DNA of 64,000 nt, from assembly GCA_022845955.1 (NCBI GenBank), contig AP025576.1:2542001-2606000 (forward strand), given 5' to 3'. A program made the translations under genes and the position numbers. The first letter of the stretch is position 1. Every line of letters begins with the position of its first letter. The notes below the pieces were generated by a model that had not been told where the DNA came from, searched no databases, and worked only from the letters and a program-made list of their open reading frames with translations. The stretch comes from Lachnospiraceae bacterium (lineage in GTDB: Bacteria > Bacillota > Clostridia > Lachnospirales > Lachnospiraceae). This document shows, piece by piece, positions 19,594-27,598 of this stretch.

Positions 19594-20763
19594 ATGACAA
19601 AAATAGATATTTTCTCAGGATTCCTGGGAGCAGGAAAGACGACATTAATCAAGAAGCTTTTAAAGGAAGCTTTGGCGGGAAGCCAGGTGGTGCTGATAGA
19701 AAACGAATTCGGGGAAATCGGCATAGACGGTGGCTTCCTGAAAGAGTCAGGCATAGAGATTAAGGAGATGAATTCAGGCTGTATCTGCTGCTCTTTGGTA
19801 GGCGATTTCGGGACATCCCTGAAGGAAGTCATGGAAACCTATCATCCCGAAAGGATTCTCATTGAACCCTCCGGCGTGGGCAAGCTTTCCGATGTAATCA
19901 AAGCGGTGCAGAATGTGGATATGGGCGGCGAAGTGACCTTAAACAGCGCAGTAGCGGTGGTGGATGCCTCAAAGTGCAGACTGTATATTAAGAATTTCGG
20001 TGAATTTTTCATTAACCAGATTGAACATGCAGGAACGATTATTTTGAGCCGGACCGATGTGGCCTCTCCTGCTAAAGTAGAGCAGGCGGTGGCTTTGATC
20101 CGTGAGCACAACAGCAGGGCGGTTATTATCACCACCCCTTTAGCTCAGCTGAATGGGGCAGATATCCTGTCAACCATTGAAGGCGGCGTGGATTTGGAAA
20201 AACAACTGATGGAGGAAGTGCTGGAAGGGCATGACCATCCTCATGAGGAAGGCTGCGGCTGCGGCCATGATCATGAACATCATCATGGGGAAGAATGCAG
20301 CTGCGGCCATGACCATCACCACGGGGAAGAATGCGGCTGCGGCCACGATCATGACCATCACCATGGGGAAGAATGCGGCTGCGATCACGATCATGACCAC
20401 CATCATGAGGGGCATGAGCATACCCACGGGGAGGAATGCAGCTGCGGCTGCGGCCATGATCATCACGGCCACCATCATGCGGACGAGGTGTTTACCAGCT
20501 GGGGGCTGCAGACGCCTGTTTCCTATACGCAGGAAGAGATATCCGGCATTCTGGAAGAGTTGGAGGATGAAAAGAAGTATGGATTTGTGCTCCGGGCAAA
20601 AGGAATGGTGTCTGCGGGAGACGGCAGCTGGGTATACTTTGATTATGTACCCGGAGAAAGCAATGTGCGTGAAGGAAAGCCGGATGTGACCGGTAAGTTC
20701 TGTGTTATCGGCTCTGGATTGAACGAAGTGGCTCTGGAGGAGCTGTTTGCGAAAAAGAATTAA
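19594..20763 (+). CDS. COG0523/CobW-family GTPase with His/Cys-rich metal-binding insert
   Basis: This 389-residue G3E GTPase is a probable zinc metallochaperone (ZNG1/YeiR/YciC-like). The Walker A is GFLGAGKTT (residues 9-17) and the hallmark CxCC metal motif is C63-x-C65-C66. At about residues 211-297 lies a low-complexity segment of repeated HHxGEECxCGHDHD units, a likely metal-loading or storage tail, followed by the CobW C-terminal domain. It opens a block that ends in a ZnuABC-type importer. I see no clear Zur box upstream; a TTGACA lies at 19427 with a poor -10. Confidence 0.9.
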   Translation: MTKIDIFSGFLGAGKTTLIKKLLKEALAGSQVVLIENEFGEIGIDGGFLKESGIEIKEMNSGCICCSLVGDFGTSLKEVMETYHPERILIEPSGVGKLSDVIKAVQNVDMGGEVTLNSAVAVVDASKCRLYIKNFGEFFINQIEHAGTIILSRTDVASPAKVEQAVALIREHNSRAVIITTPLAQLNGADILSTIEGGVDLEKQLMEEVLEGHDHPHEEGCGCGHDHEHHHGEECSCGHDHHHGEECGCGHDHDHHHGEECGCDHDHDHHHEGHEHTHGEECSCGCGHDHHGHHHADEVFTSWGLQTPVSYTQEEISGILEELEDEKKYGFVLRAKGMVSAGDGSWVYFDYVPGESNVREGKPDVTGKFCVIGSGLNEVALEELFAKKN

Positions 20764-20801
20764 GATGTCTGTGTACAAGCCGCAGACAGGAAGGGTAGAC
20801 G

Positions 20802-21731
20802 ATGAAACCTGTATATGTTATCAACGGCTTTTTGGAGAGCGGAAAGACCGAATTTATTACCTATACATTGGAGCAGCCTTATTTCCGGATAAAGGGGAAA
20901 ACCCTGATCATCCTCTGCGAGGAAGGGGAGAATGAATACGATCCGGCCCTGCTTGCACGCAGCAATTCCTGTTTGGAAATGATAGAGCAGGAGGAGGATT
21001 TTACGCCGGACAAGCTTCTGGAGCTTGAGAAAAAGGTGAAGCCGGAGAGAATTATTATTGAATACAACGGCATGTGGAATTTTAAAAACATGAAGATGCC
21101 CTGGCACTGGCGTGTGGAACAGCAGATCACGACCATTGACGCTTCCACCTTTTCCATGTATTTTACCAATATGAAATCTCTTCTCGCCGAGATGCTGCGC
21201 AATTCGGAAATGATTATATTTAACCGCTGCGACGGTATTGAGGATCTCAACAGTTATAAGCGGAACGTGAAAGCGATTAACCAGCAGGCGGATATTATAT
21301 TTGAAGACAGCAATGGGGAAATTGATGAAATATTCGAAGAGGATCTTCCCTTCGACTTAAACGGTGATCCCATTGTGCTGGATGACATGGGCTATGGTAT
21401 CTGGTATATTGATTCCCTGGATCATCTGGATCGTTATGTGGGTAAAAATGTGCAGTTTACTGCTATGGTCATGAAACCGGACGGCTTCCCGAAGAACCAT
21501 TTTGTGCCGGGCCGTATGGCTATGACCTGCTGCGCCGACGACATGGCATTCCTTGGCTTTGTCTGTATAGCCAAGGAAGCGGATAATTTCCGGGAACAGG
21601 ACTGGGTGAAGGTGACGGCCAGGGTGGAAAAGGAGTTCTGGGCGGATTACGGCGGGGAAGGACCGGTCCTTCACGCCACCAGTGTGGTGAAGGCAAAGGC
21701 ACCCAAAGATAAAGTCATCAGCTTCGTTTAG
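20802..21731 (+). CDS. Second CobW-like GTPase fused to a YcgQ-like C-terminal domain
   Basis: The 309-residue protein has a P-loop (NGFLESGKTEF) and the G3E fold, but the CxCC metal motif is missing. Its C-terminal third (about 200-309) contains GRMAMTCCADD and resembles the soluble domain of TIGR03943/YcgQ, the partner of the YcgR permease family. It starts 38 bp after the first GTPase and is followed at 9 bp by the YlmH-like gene. A role in metal delivery is inferred from the neighbours, and the vicinal Cys pair near residue 247 could bind metal instead of CxCC. Confidence 0.75.
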   Translation: MKPVYVINGFLESGKTEFITYTLEQPYFRIKGKTLIILCEEGENEYDPALLARSNSCLEMIEQEEDFTPDKLLELEKKVKPERIIIEYNGMWNFKNMKMPWHWRVEQQITTIDASTFSMYFTNMKSLLAEMLRNSEMIIFNRCDGIEDLNSYKRNVKAINQQADIIFEDSNGEIDEIFEEDLPFDLNGDPIVLDDMGYGIWYIDSLDHLDRYVGKNVQFTAMVMKPDGFPKNHFVPGRMAMTCCADDMAFLGFVCIAKEADNFREQDWVKVTARVEKEFWADYGGEGPVLHATSVVKAKAPKDKVISFV

Positions 21732-21740
21732 GAGATAGGA

Positions 21741-22511
21741 ATGTCGGCGGAAACAGATAAAGAACTGCTGCAGTTAAAGAAACGTTTTCTGGAACTGGCA
21801 GAGAAATCATATGCACAGAGTATCTTTACCTTCACAGGCTTCCTGTCCATGGCGGAGCAGGAAGCCTTATTTGAGACAATGAACGGCAGCAAGGGTTATG
21901 CCTTCCGCCTTTTCGGAGGCGGGGAAGGCTGTGAAAGACAGATGGCGAGGTTTGGATCCCCGGAGGAACTGGGCTATGAGGAGCCTTTTCCCGTGGAAGC
22001 CCTGAAAATCAGTCCTCTGCTGGAAAAATTTGCGGATAATTTCACACACAGGGATTTCCTGGGTGCGGTGATGAATCTGGGGATTGACAGAAGTACGGTG
22101 GGTGATATTTTCCTGGAAGGAAGGACCGCCTTCCTTTACTGTACGCAGCGGATAGCTCCCTATATCTGTGAAAACATGAATAAGGTGAAACATACCAGTG
22201 TACGCTGTGAGAGGGTGGAAGAAGGGATGGAGGTTCCGGTAAGGGAGCCTGAGAAGCTTTCCCTCATCGTTTCCAGCGAGCGGGTGGATGCCGTTCTGGC
22301 AAAGCTCTGGCAGCTTTCCCGGAACCAGAGCCTGGAGCTGTTCCGTACAAAAAAAGTGTTTGTGAACGGAAGGCTGTGTGAAAACAACAGCTGTCCGCTG
22401 AAAAACGGGGATATGGTCAGCGCCAGGGGATATGGAAGATTTCTTTATTACGGTGCCATCGGGGAAACGAAAAAGGGCAGGCTGAACGTTTCCGCGGGAG
22501 TATACCGGTAA
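21741..22511 (+). CDS. S4-domain RNA-binding protein, YlmH-like
   Basis: The 256-residue protein has the YlmH architecture: an N-terminal alpha/beta domain and a C-terminal S4 domain at about 180-245 (SSERVDAVLAKLW..FRTKKVFVNGRL). YlmH relatives act in rescue of stalled ribosomes and, in many Firmicutes, sit in the sepF-ylm cluster near division genes. Here the gene is embedded in a metal-transport block, with sepF-like and division genes absent nearby. A GGAGATAGG site precedes the start. Confidence 0.87.
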   Translation: MSAETDKELLQLKKRFLELAEKSYAQSIFTFTGFLSMAEQEALFETMNGSKGYAFRLFGGGEGCERQMARFGSPEELGYEEPFPVEALKISPLLEKFADNFTHRDFLGAVMNLGIDRSTVGDIFLEGRTAFLYCTQRIAPYICENMNKVKHTSVRCERVEEGMEVPVREPEKLSLIVSSERVDAVLAKLWQLSRNQSLELFRTKKVFVNGRLCENNSCPLKNGDMVSARGYGRFLYYGAIGETKKGRLNVSAGVYR

Positions 22512-22538
22512 CGGAAAGCACAGAGGAGGAAGATAGAA

Positions 22539-23462
22539 ATGTATCATTATACGCTGTCGCAGTGGATGTTCTTTTTTTATTTTTACTGCTTTTTCGGATG
22601 GTGTTTTGAATCTGCATATGTATCCATCTGCCAGAAGAAACTGGTAAACAGAGGGTTTATACGCGGGCCGTTCCTTCCGTTGTATGGTTCCGGGGCAATT
22701 ATGATGCTTTTGGTATCAAGCCCAATGAAGGGAAATCTGGTGGGGATATATATTGCGGGCTGTATTGGTGCTACCGTTCTGGAGTATGTGACCGGTGTAA
22801 TCATGGAGGCTCTTTTTAAGGTCCGTTATTGGGACTATTCCCATAAAAAACTGAATTTCCGGGGACAGATATGCCTGGAGTCCACTCTCTGCTGGGGGCT
22901 TCTCACCATCCTGATGACCCAGCTTATCCATAAGCCCGTGGAGAGCCTGGCCATGATGATACCTTCCCGGGTCCTGCTTCTGCTGGTGGCGGTTATTTCC
23001 GTGCTTTTCATTGCAGACTTTGCTACCTCCTTCCAGGCGGCTATGGATCTGCGGGATATCCTTATCAAGGCAGAGCAGGCCAAGCAGGAGCTGGAGCGCA
23101 TGCAGAAGCGTCTGGATGTCATCATCGCGGTAGCCAGCAACGAACTGGAAACCAAGAGAGAAAAACGGGAAGAACGCAGGGAGGAGCTTATCGGCGCCAT
23201 AGAGGATACTTTCCTGCAGATCAGGGATGCGTTTCCCGGTTCCGAGCTTCTTCGGGAGAAAAAAGAGGAGATTATGGAGCTGCGTGACAAGTTTGTGGGC
23301 GACAGACGTGTGGGAGAAGAAAAACAGCAGTCCTTTATCCGCAGCTTCTTTAAGCGGAATATGCTGAAGGGCAATCCGACCATGACCTCCCATAAATTCC
23401 ATGACACATTGGAAGAATTGAAACAATCCGCTGTTGATTATAGGAAAAAAGGAAAAAAATGA
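22539..23462 (+). CDS. CmpB/COG4905-family membrane protein
   Basis: The 307-residue protein has four or five hydrophobic segments in residues 1-165 (the start FFFYFYCFFGWCFESAY is a family signature). A long charged coiled-coil tail runs from about 175 to 260. It is annotated as putative ABC-transporter type IV (pfam06541), but a transport role is unproven. Its stop overlaps the next start by 4 bp (ATGA), coupling it to the ZnuA-like gene, so it may help the metal importer. Confidence 0.8.
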   Translation: MYHYTLSQWMFFFYFYCFFGWCFESAYVSICQKKLVNRGFIRGPFLPLYGSGAIMMLLVSSPMKGNLVGIYIAGCIGATVLEYVTGVIMEALFKVRYWDYSHKKLNFRGQICLESTLCWGLLTILMTQLIHKPVESLAMMIPSRVLLLLVAVISVLFIADFATSFQAAMDLRDILIKAEQAKQELERMQKRLDVIIAVASNELETKREKREERREELIGAIEDTFLQIRDAFPGSELLREKKEEIMELRDKFVGDRRVGEEKQQSFIRSFFKRNMLKGNPTMTSHKFHDTLEELKQSAVDYRKKGKK

Positions 23463-24502
23463 AGAAAAAACGGACAGGAATGATGTGCGCTGTGTTTGTG
23501 CTTTCCCTGTTGCTGCTGGCCGGCTGCGGCCGTTACGGCCAGGGAGAAACGGCGCAGGACACAGCTCCTGACGGCAGGCCGAAGGTACAGGTAATAACCA
23601 CGATTTTCCCGCCCTTTGATTTTGTCCGCCGGATAGGGGGCGACTATGTGGAAGTGAATATGCTTCTGAAGCCGGGAATGGAAGCCCATTCCTATGAACC
23701 GACCCCCAGGGATATTATCCGGATCACGGAAAGCGATCTGTTTTTGTATGCGGGAGGCGAGTCGGATGTATGGGTGGAGGAGCTTCTGAAGGGGAACGAC
23801 GCGGAGGTTCGCTCCTACAGCCTCCTTTCCTGGGTGGATCCTCTGGAGGAGGAGTCCCTGGAGGGGATGCAGACAAGAGGCCATTATCATGACGGACATG
23901 ACCACGAAGGCCGCGGGGAAGAATTTTCCGCTGCTTTGGAAGCGGAACAGGGAACGCATCTGGAGGAAGGGGAGTATGACGAACATGTCTGGACCTCTCC
24001 CGCCAATGCCATTCTACTCGTGGAAAAAATAAAAGATACCCTGATTTCCCTGGATCCGGAAAGAGCGGCTGTCTATGAGAAAAATGCGGGTGATTATCTG
24101 GAAGAACTGGAACAGCTTGACGCAGATTACCGGGAGGTAACGGAACAGGCGAAGCGCCATACGCTGGTATTCGGGGATCGTTTCCCGTTTCTGTATCTCG
24201 TGAGGAATTACGGGCTTTCCTATTATGCCGCTTTTCCGGGCTGCAGCTCGGAAACGGAACCCAGCGCCGCTACCATTGCTTTTCTTACGGATGAAGTGGA
24301 GGAGGAACAGATCCCGGTGGTATTCCGCCTGGAACTTTCCAACGGAAAGGTGGCTGAAGCCATCGCAGAGGTGACGGGAACAGAAACGGCAATGCTTCAT
24401 TCCTGCCATACGCTGACCCGGGAGGAGATGGAACGGGGAGAAACCTACCTGTCCCTGATGAGACAGAACCTGGTACAGCTGGATAAAGCTCTTAACGGAT
24501 GA
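23459..24502 (+). CDS. znuA: Metal ABC transporter substrate-binding lipoprotein, ZnuA-like
   Basis: The 347-residue protein has a lipobox LAGC (Cys23) and the cluster A-I (SBP_bac_9) fold. Metal ligands are visible: H77 in EAHSYEP, a histidine-rich loop (HYHDGHDHEG) at about 142-151 typical of zinc-specific members, H in DEHVWTSP, and a late acidic ligand region. It captures Zn(II), or less likely Mn(II), outside the cell and passes it to the ZnuB/ZnuC products encoded downstream. Confidence 0.9.
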   Translation: MKKKRTGMMCAVFVLSLLLLAGCGRYGQGETAQDTAPDGRPKVQVITTIFPPFDFVRRIGGDYVEVNMLLKPGMEAHSYEPTPRDIIRITESDLFLYAGGESDVWVEELLKGNDAEVRSYSLLSWVDPLEEESLEGMQTRGHYHDGHDHEGRGEEFSAALEAEQGTHLEEGEYDEHVWTSPANAILLVEKIKDTLISLDPERAAVYEKNAGDYLEELEQLDADYREVTEQAKRHTLVFGDRFPFLYLVRNYGLSYYAAFPGCSSETEPSAATIAFLTDEVEEEQIPVVFRLELSNGKVAEAIAEVTGTETAMLHSCHTLTREEMERGETYLSLMRQNLVQLDKALNG

Positions 24503-24593
24503 AGATATGCCGCCCTCCGTAAGGTAACAGACGGGCGGAAAGGGAGGCGTGGAAAAACAGGCAGGGCCGGGAGGCTGGGAAGGAATCGATCGA

Positions 24594-25304
24594 ATGTCAT
24601 ATATCGTTTGCAAGGATGTCGCTTTTTCATATGAAAACCAGATCGTGGTGTCGGGATTGAGCTTTCAGGTGGATGCCGGGGATTATCTGTGTATTATCGG
24701 AGAGAACGGAACGGGGAAAACGACCCTGATGAAGGGGCTGCTGGGACTGAAAAAGCCCTCCGGGGGCACGATCACCGCAGGGGACGGGCTGAAGTCCGCC
24801 CAAATCGGCTATGTCCCGCAGCAGGATGCGGTGCAGAGGGATTTTCCGGCCTCGGTGTATGAGGTGGTTTTGTCCGGATGCCTGAACAGCAGAGGGCTGC
24901 GGCCCGGTTTCGGTCCGGAGGAGAAGAAAAGGGCGCTTGGTAATATGTCGCTTTTAAATATCAGTGATCTGAAGAATAAAAGTTTTCAGGATTTATCGGG
25001 AGGTCAGAGGCAGCGTGTTCTGCTTGCCCGGTCTTTGTGCGCCACGAAGCGGCTGCTTTTGCTGGATGAACCGGCAACAGGTCTGGATCCGGTGGCTACG
25101 GAAGAATTTTACGGCGTGCTGGATAACCTGAACAAAAAGCACGCGATTACCATTATCATGGTTTCCCATGATATCCGGGAAGCGGTGGAGCACGCGGATC
25201 ATATCCTTCATCTTTCCCACAGCGGGTATTTCTTCGGAACAACGAAGGATTACGGGAAGAGCAGCTTTGGAAAAAAATTTCTGGGAGGTCTGGCAGATGC
25301 TTGA
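24594..25304 (+). CDS. znuC: Metal ABC transporter ATP-binding protein, ZnuC-like
   Basis: The 236-residue ATPase has Walker A GENGTGKTT, Q-loop (YVPQQD), signature LSGGQRQRVLLARSL, Walker B LLLLDEP and the H-switch VSHD. An in-frame GTG at 24549 follows a good AGGGAGG site and could add 15 residues. I prefer ATG 24594, where the conserved domain begins. It overlaps the permease start by 8 bp. Confidence 0.9.
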   Translation: MSYIVCKDVAFSYENQIVVSGLSFQVDAGDYLCIIGENGTGKTTLMKGLLGLKKPSGGTITAGDGLKSAQIGYVPQQDAVQRDFPASVYEVVLSGCLNSRGLRPGFGPEEKKRALGNMSLLNISDLKNKSFQDLSGGQRQRVLLARSLCATKRLLLLDEPATGLDPVATEEFYGVLDNLNKKHAITIIMVSHDIREAVEHADHILHLSHSGYFFGTTKDYGKSSFGKKFLGGLADA

Positions 25305-26115
25305 ATATATCGGGGAAATGTTTTCTTACCCATTTATGCAGCGGGCATTCCTGGTGGGTATTCTGGTGTCGTTATGTGCGTCCCTTCTGGGGGTCAGCCT
25401 GGTGCTGAAGCGATATTCCATGATAGGGGACGGGCTATCCCATGTGGGCTTCGGCGCTTTGGCGGTGGCTTCCGCGCTGCATATGGCGCCTCTTGCAGTG
25501 GCTGTTCCGGTGGTGATTCTGGCGGCGTTTGTGCTGCTGCGTCTGAGTGACAGCGGCAGGCTGAAGGGGGATGCGGCCATTGCCATGATTTCCACGGGGG
25601 CGCTGGCAGTGGGGGTGATGGTAGTCTCTGTTACCACAGGGATGAACTCCGATCTGAACAGCTATATGTTCGGATCCATTTTGGCTATGAGCAAAAGTGA
25701 TGTGGTGCTGAGTGCAGTGCTTTCGGTTCTTGTGCTCGTGCTGTATTTGTTCTTTTATGATAAAATATTTGCGGTGACCTTTGATACGGTTTTTGCCAGG
25801 GCGACCGGGATACGCACAGGGCTGTACAACATGCTTCTGGCTGTGCTTACGGCGGTTACGGTAGTGCTGGGCATGCGGATGATGGGAGCGCTTCTCATAT
25901 CCAGCCTGATCATTTTCCCGGCGCTGACCGCCATGCGGGTCTGCAAATGCTATCGGAGTGTGATTCTGTGTTCGGTGGCACTTTCCGTCATCAGCTTTGT
26001 GCTGGGGATGACGGTTTCCTTCCTGCTGGCTACCCCTGCGGGAGCGAGTATTGTTATTGTGGATATCGTCCTGTATGTTATTTTCTGGGCGGCGGGAGCC
26101 GTCCGGGGAAGATAA
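25297..26115 (+). CDS. znuB: Metal ABC transporter permease, ZnuB-like
   Basis: The 272-residue protein has eight or nine hydrophobic helices and the ABC-3 family pattern, including the SMIGDGLSHVGFGALAVA cytoplasmic loop that contacts the ATPase. The ATG is preceded by GGGAGG within the end of the ATPase gene. It completes the ZnuABC-type importer; a terminator shared with the convergent LacI gene follows. Confidence 0.9.
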   Translation: MLEYIGEMFSYPFMQRAFLVGILVSLCASLLGVSLVLKRYSMIGDGLSHVGFGALAVASALHMAPLAVAVPVVILAAFVLLRLSDSGRLKGDAAIAMISTGALAVGVMVVSVTTGMNSDLNSYMFGSILAMSKSDVVLSAVLSVLVLVLYLFFYDKIFAVTFDTVFARATGIRTGLYNMLLAVLTAVTVVLGMRMMGALLISSLIIFPALTAMRVCKCYRSVILCSVALSVISFVLGMTVSFLLATPAGASIVIVDIVLYVIFWAAGAVRGR

Positions 26116-26117
26116 AT

Positions 26118-26163
26118 AACAGCCCTTATACCGAATGTGATGTACGGTATAAGGGCTGTTTTG
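26118..26163. terminator. Bidirectional terminator
   Basis: A perfect 16-bp stem (26118-26133 with 26145-26160) is flanked by AA on one side and TTTTG on the other. It lies between the convergent znuB and LacI-family genes and can serve both strands. Confidence 0.85.
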
Positions 26164-26201
26164 AACATAAGGATGGCCGGCGGAGCGTGTCCCCGTTGCT
26201 T

Positions 26202-27218
26202 TTATATATTTTCACGGATACGGATGTCCACGGTGGTGTAGTGGTATTCTTTTTCCGGCTTTTCCCCGGTGGTCAGGCAGGAAAACAGCAAATCCAGGGG
26301 TTTTGTGCCCTGTATGAGCGGCTGCTGGCAGATCGTGGCGGCGATAACTCCCTGAAGCACCATGTCCCTTGTGGTGGAAACCTTATCACAGGATATAATC
26401 GTAATATCCTTCCTGCCTGCGGCAAGCACTGCACGGCAGCCGCCGTAGACACCGCCCGCAGCAAAATAAAGGGCGTTGATTTCCGGATGCTCTCTCAGCA
26501 GGGCCAGGGTACGGTCATAGCTTTCAAATTCGTCATCGCTGTTCTCGATGGTGCCCACAATGCGGATACCCGGGTAATGGGATTCTATCCGGTCGCGGAA
26601 GCCGGCGATCCGGTCCGTATGGCAGAGCACCTTGGAGGAACCGGTGACAATGCCGGCGTAGACTTCGTTTCCTGCAATTAAATGCATCAGGCCTGCTGCC
26701 GTTTCCCCGGAACGGTAGAAATTGCAGCCTACATAGGCAAGTCTGCTTGAATTCTCGATGTCGGTATTGGTGGTGATGACCGGAATACCCCGGCCGTCCA
26801 GTTCATTTATTTTATCGGAGATGAGAGGGTCATTATAGGGAGAGAGCACGATGCCGCTCACGCCCTGGGATACCATTTCATCCATGGCATCCAGCTGCGC
26901 CGTAAGATCAAACCCCACCCTGGTGACAAGGACGGAACAGTTATAGCCGCCAAGCTCCTGGGATTTCCGGTTCACGCCCTCGAGCACATCGTCAAAAAAA
27001 GGATTTCCCGTGTCAAACAGAATGACGCCGATTTTCAGGTTTTTCTTCTGGGCGGCAAGGACAATGCCTGCTTTATTGGGCTTATAATCAAGGGCCTGTG
27101 CGATTTCCAGAATTTTCCGGGCGGTCCGGGGATTCACCGCGCCGCGGTTATTCAGGACGCGATCCACCGTGCCGCGGGAGACGCCGGCCAGTTCGGCAAT
27201 TTCCTTTATTGTAGCCAT
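26202..27218 (-). CDS. LacI-family transcriptional regulator
   Basis: The 338-residue protein has an N-terminal LacI helix-turn-helix (TIKEIAELAGVSRGTVDRVLN) with hinge helix. A periplasmic-binding-protein-like sugar domain (Peripla_BP_4 type) starts at about residue 60. The start is set by the family N-terminus. It is divergent from the FGGY kinase-isomerase operon, which it probably represses; a candidate operator is at 27447-27462. Confidence 0.92.
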   Translation of the reverse strand: MATIKEIAELAGVSRGTVDRVLNNRGAVNPRTARKILEIAQALDYKPNKAGIVLAAQKKNLKIGVILFDTGNPFFDDVLEGVNRKSQELGGYNCSVLVTRVGFDLTAQLDAMDEMVSQGVSGIVLSPYNDPLISDKINELDGRGIPVITTNTDIENSSRLAYVGCNFYRSGETAAGLMHLIAGNEVYAGIVTGSSKVLCHTDRIAGFRDRIESHYPGIRIVGTIENSDDEFESYDRTLALLREHPEINALYFAAGGVYGGCRAVLAAGRKDITIISCDKVSTTRDMVLQGVIAATICQQPLIQGTKPLDLLFSCLTTGEKPEKEYHYTTVDIRIRENI

Positions 27219-27410
27219 GTCTTGTTCACCTCTGCTTCCGTGTTATGCTTCATTCTCATTTACCGTAACATAAATAGAGGGCAAAGTCAATTTGGGAACC
27301 CTGGAAACCGTGTGCGTGCAACACAAAACGGCAGAATCCACAAAAAGAAGGGCGCAGAACCTGTGAAAACGGCGATAGATTGTGTATTTTTACGAAATTT
27401 ATAATCCCCA

Positions 27411-27439
27411 TTGATTTTTGGATGAAAATCATTTATCAT
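27411..27439 (+). promoter_or_regulatory. Promoter of the sugar-kinase operon
   Basis: TTGATT (27411-27416), 17-bp spacer, TATCAT (27434-27439). Transcription would start near 27446, leaving a leader of about 150 nt that includes a CTGCCGG/CCGGCAG hairpin near 27515. Confidence 0.55.
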
Positions 27440-27446
27440 GAAAGTA

Positions 27447-27462
27447 ACGTGCACGGGCACGT
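27447..27462 (+). promoter_or_regulatory. Candidate LacI-family operator
   Basis: The inverted repeat ACGTGC-ACGG-GCACGT immediately follows the predicted -10. LacI-type repressors commonly bind this kind of CG-centred palindrome, and the position at about +1 to +17 would block initiation. Assignment to the divergent LacI gene is inference. Confidence 0.5.
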
Positions 27463-27598
27463 AAGGCGGGGCTGCCGTATGTGGCCATGCCCGGTTTCTC
27501 TTAGGCTGCCGGTATCCGGCAGGTGTCAGGGAAACGGAAATGCCGGGCAGCTAAACAATAATACGTTAAACAGGAGAAGAAAGGACGGGAGGCGCAGA

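Noticed and set aside
20170-20778. 202-codon minus-strand frame with alanine/methionine-rich repeats
   Set aside because: Antisense of the His/Cys-rich repeat in the CobW gene.
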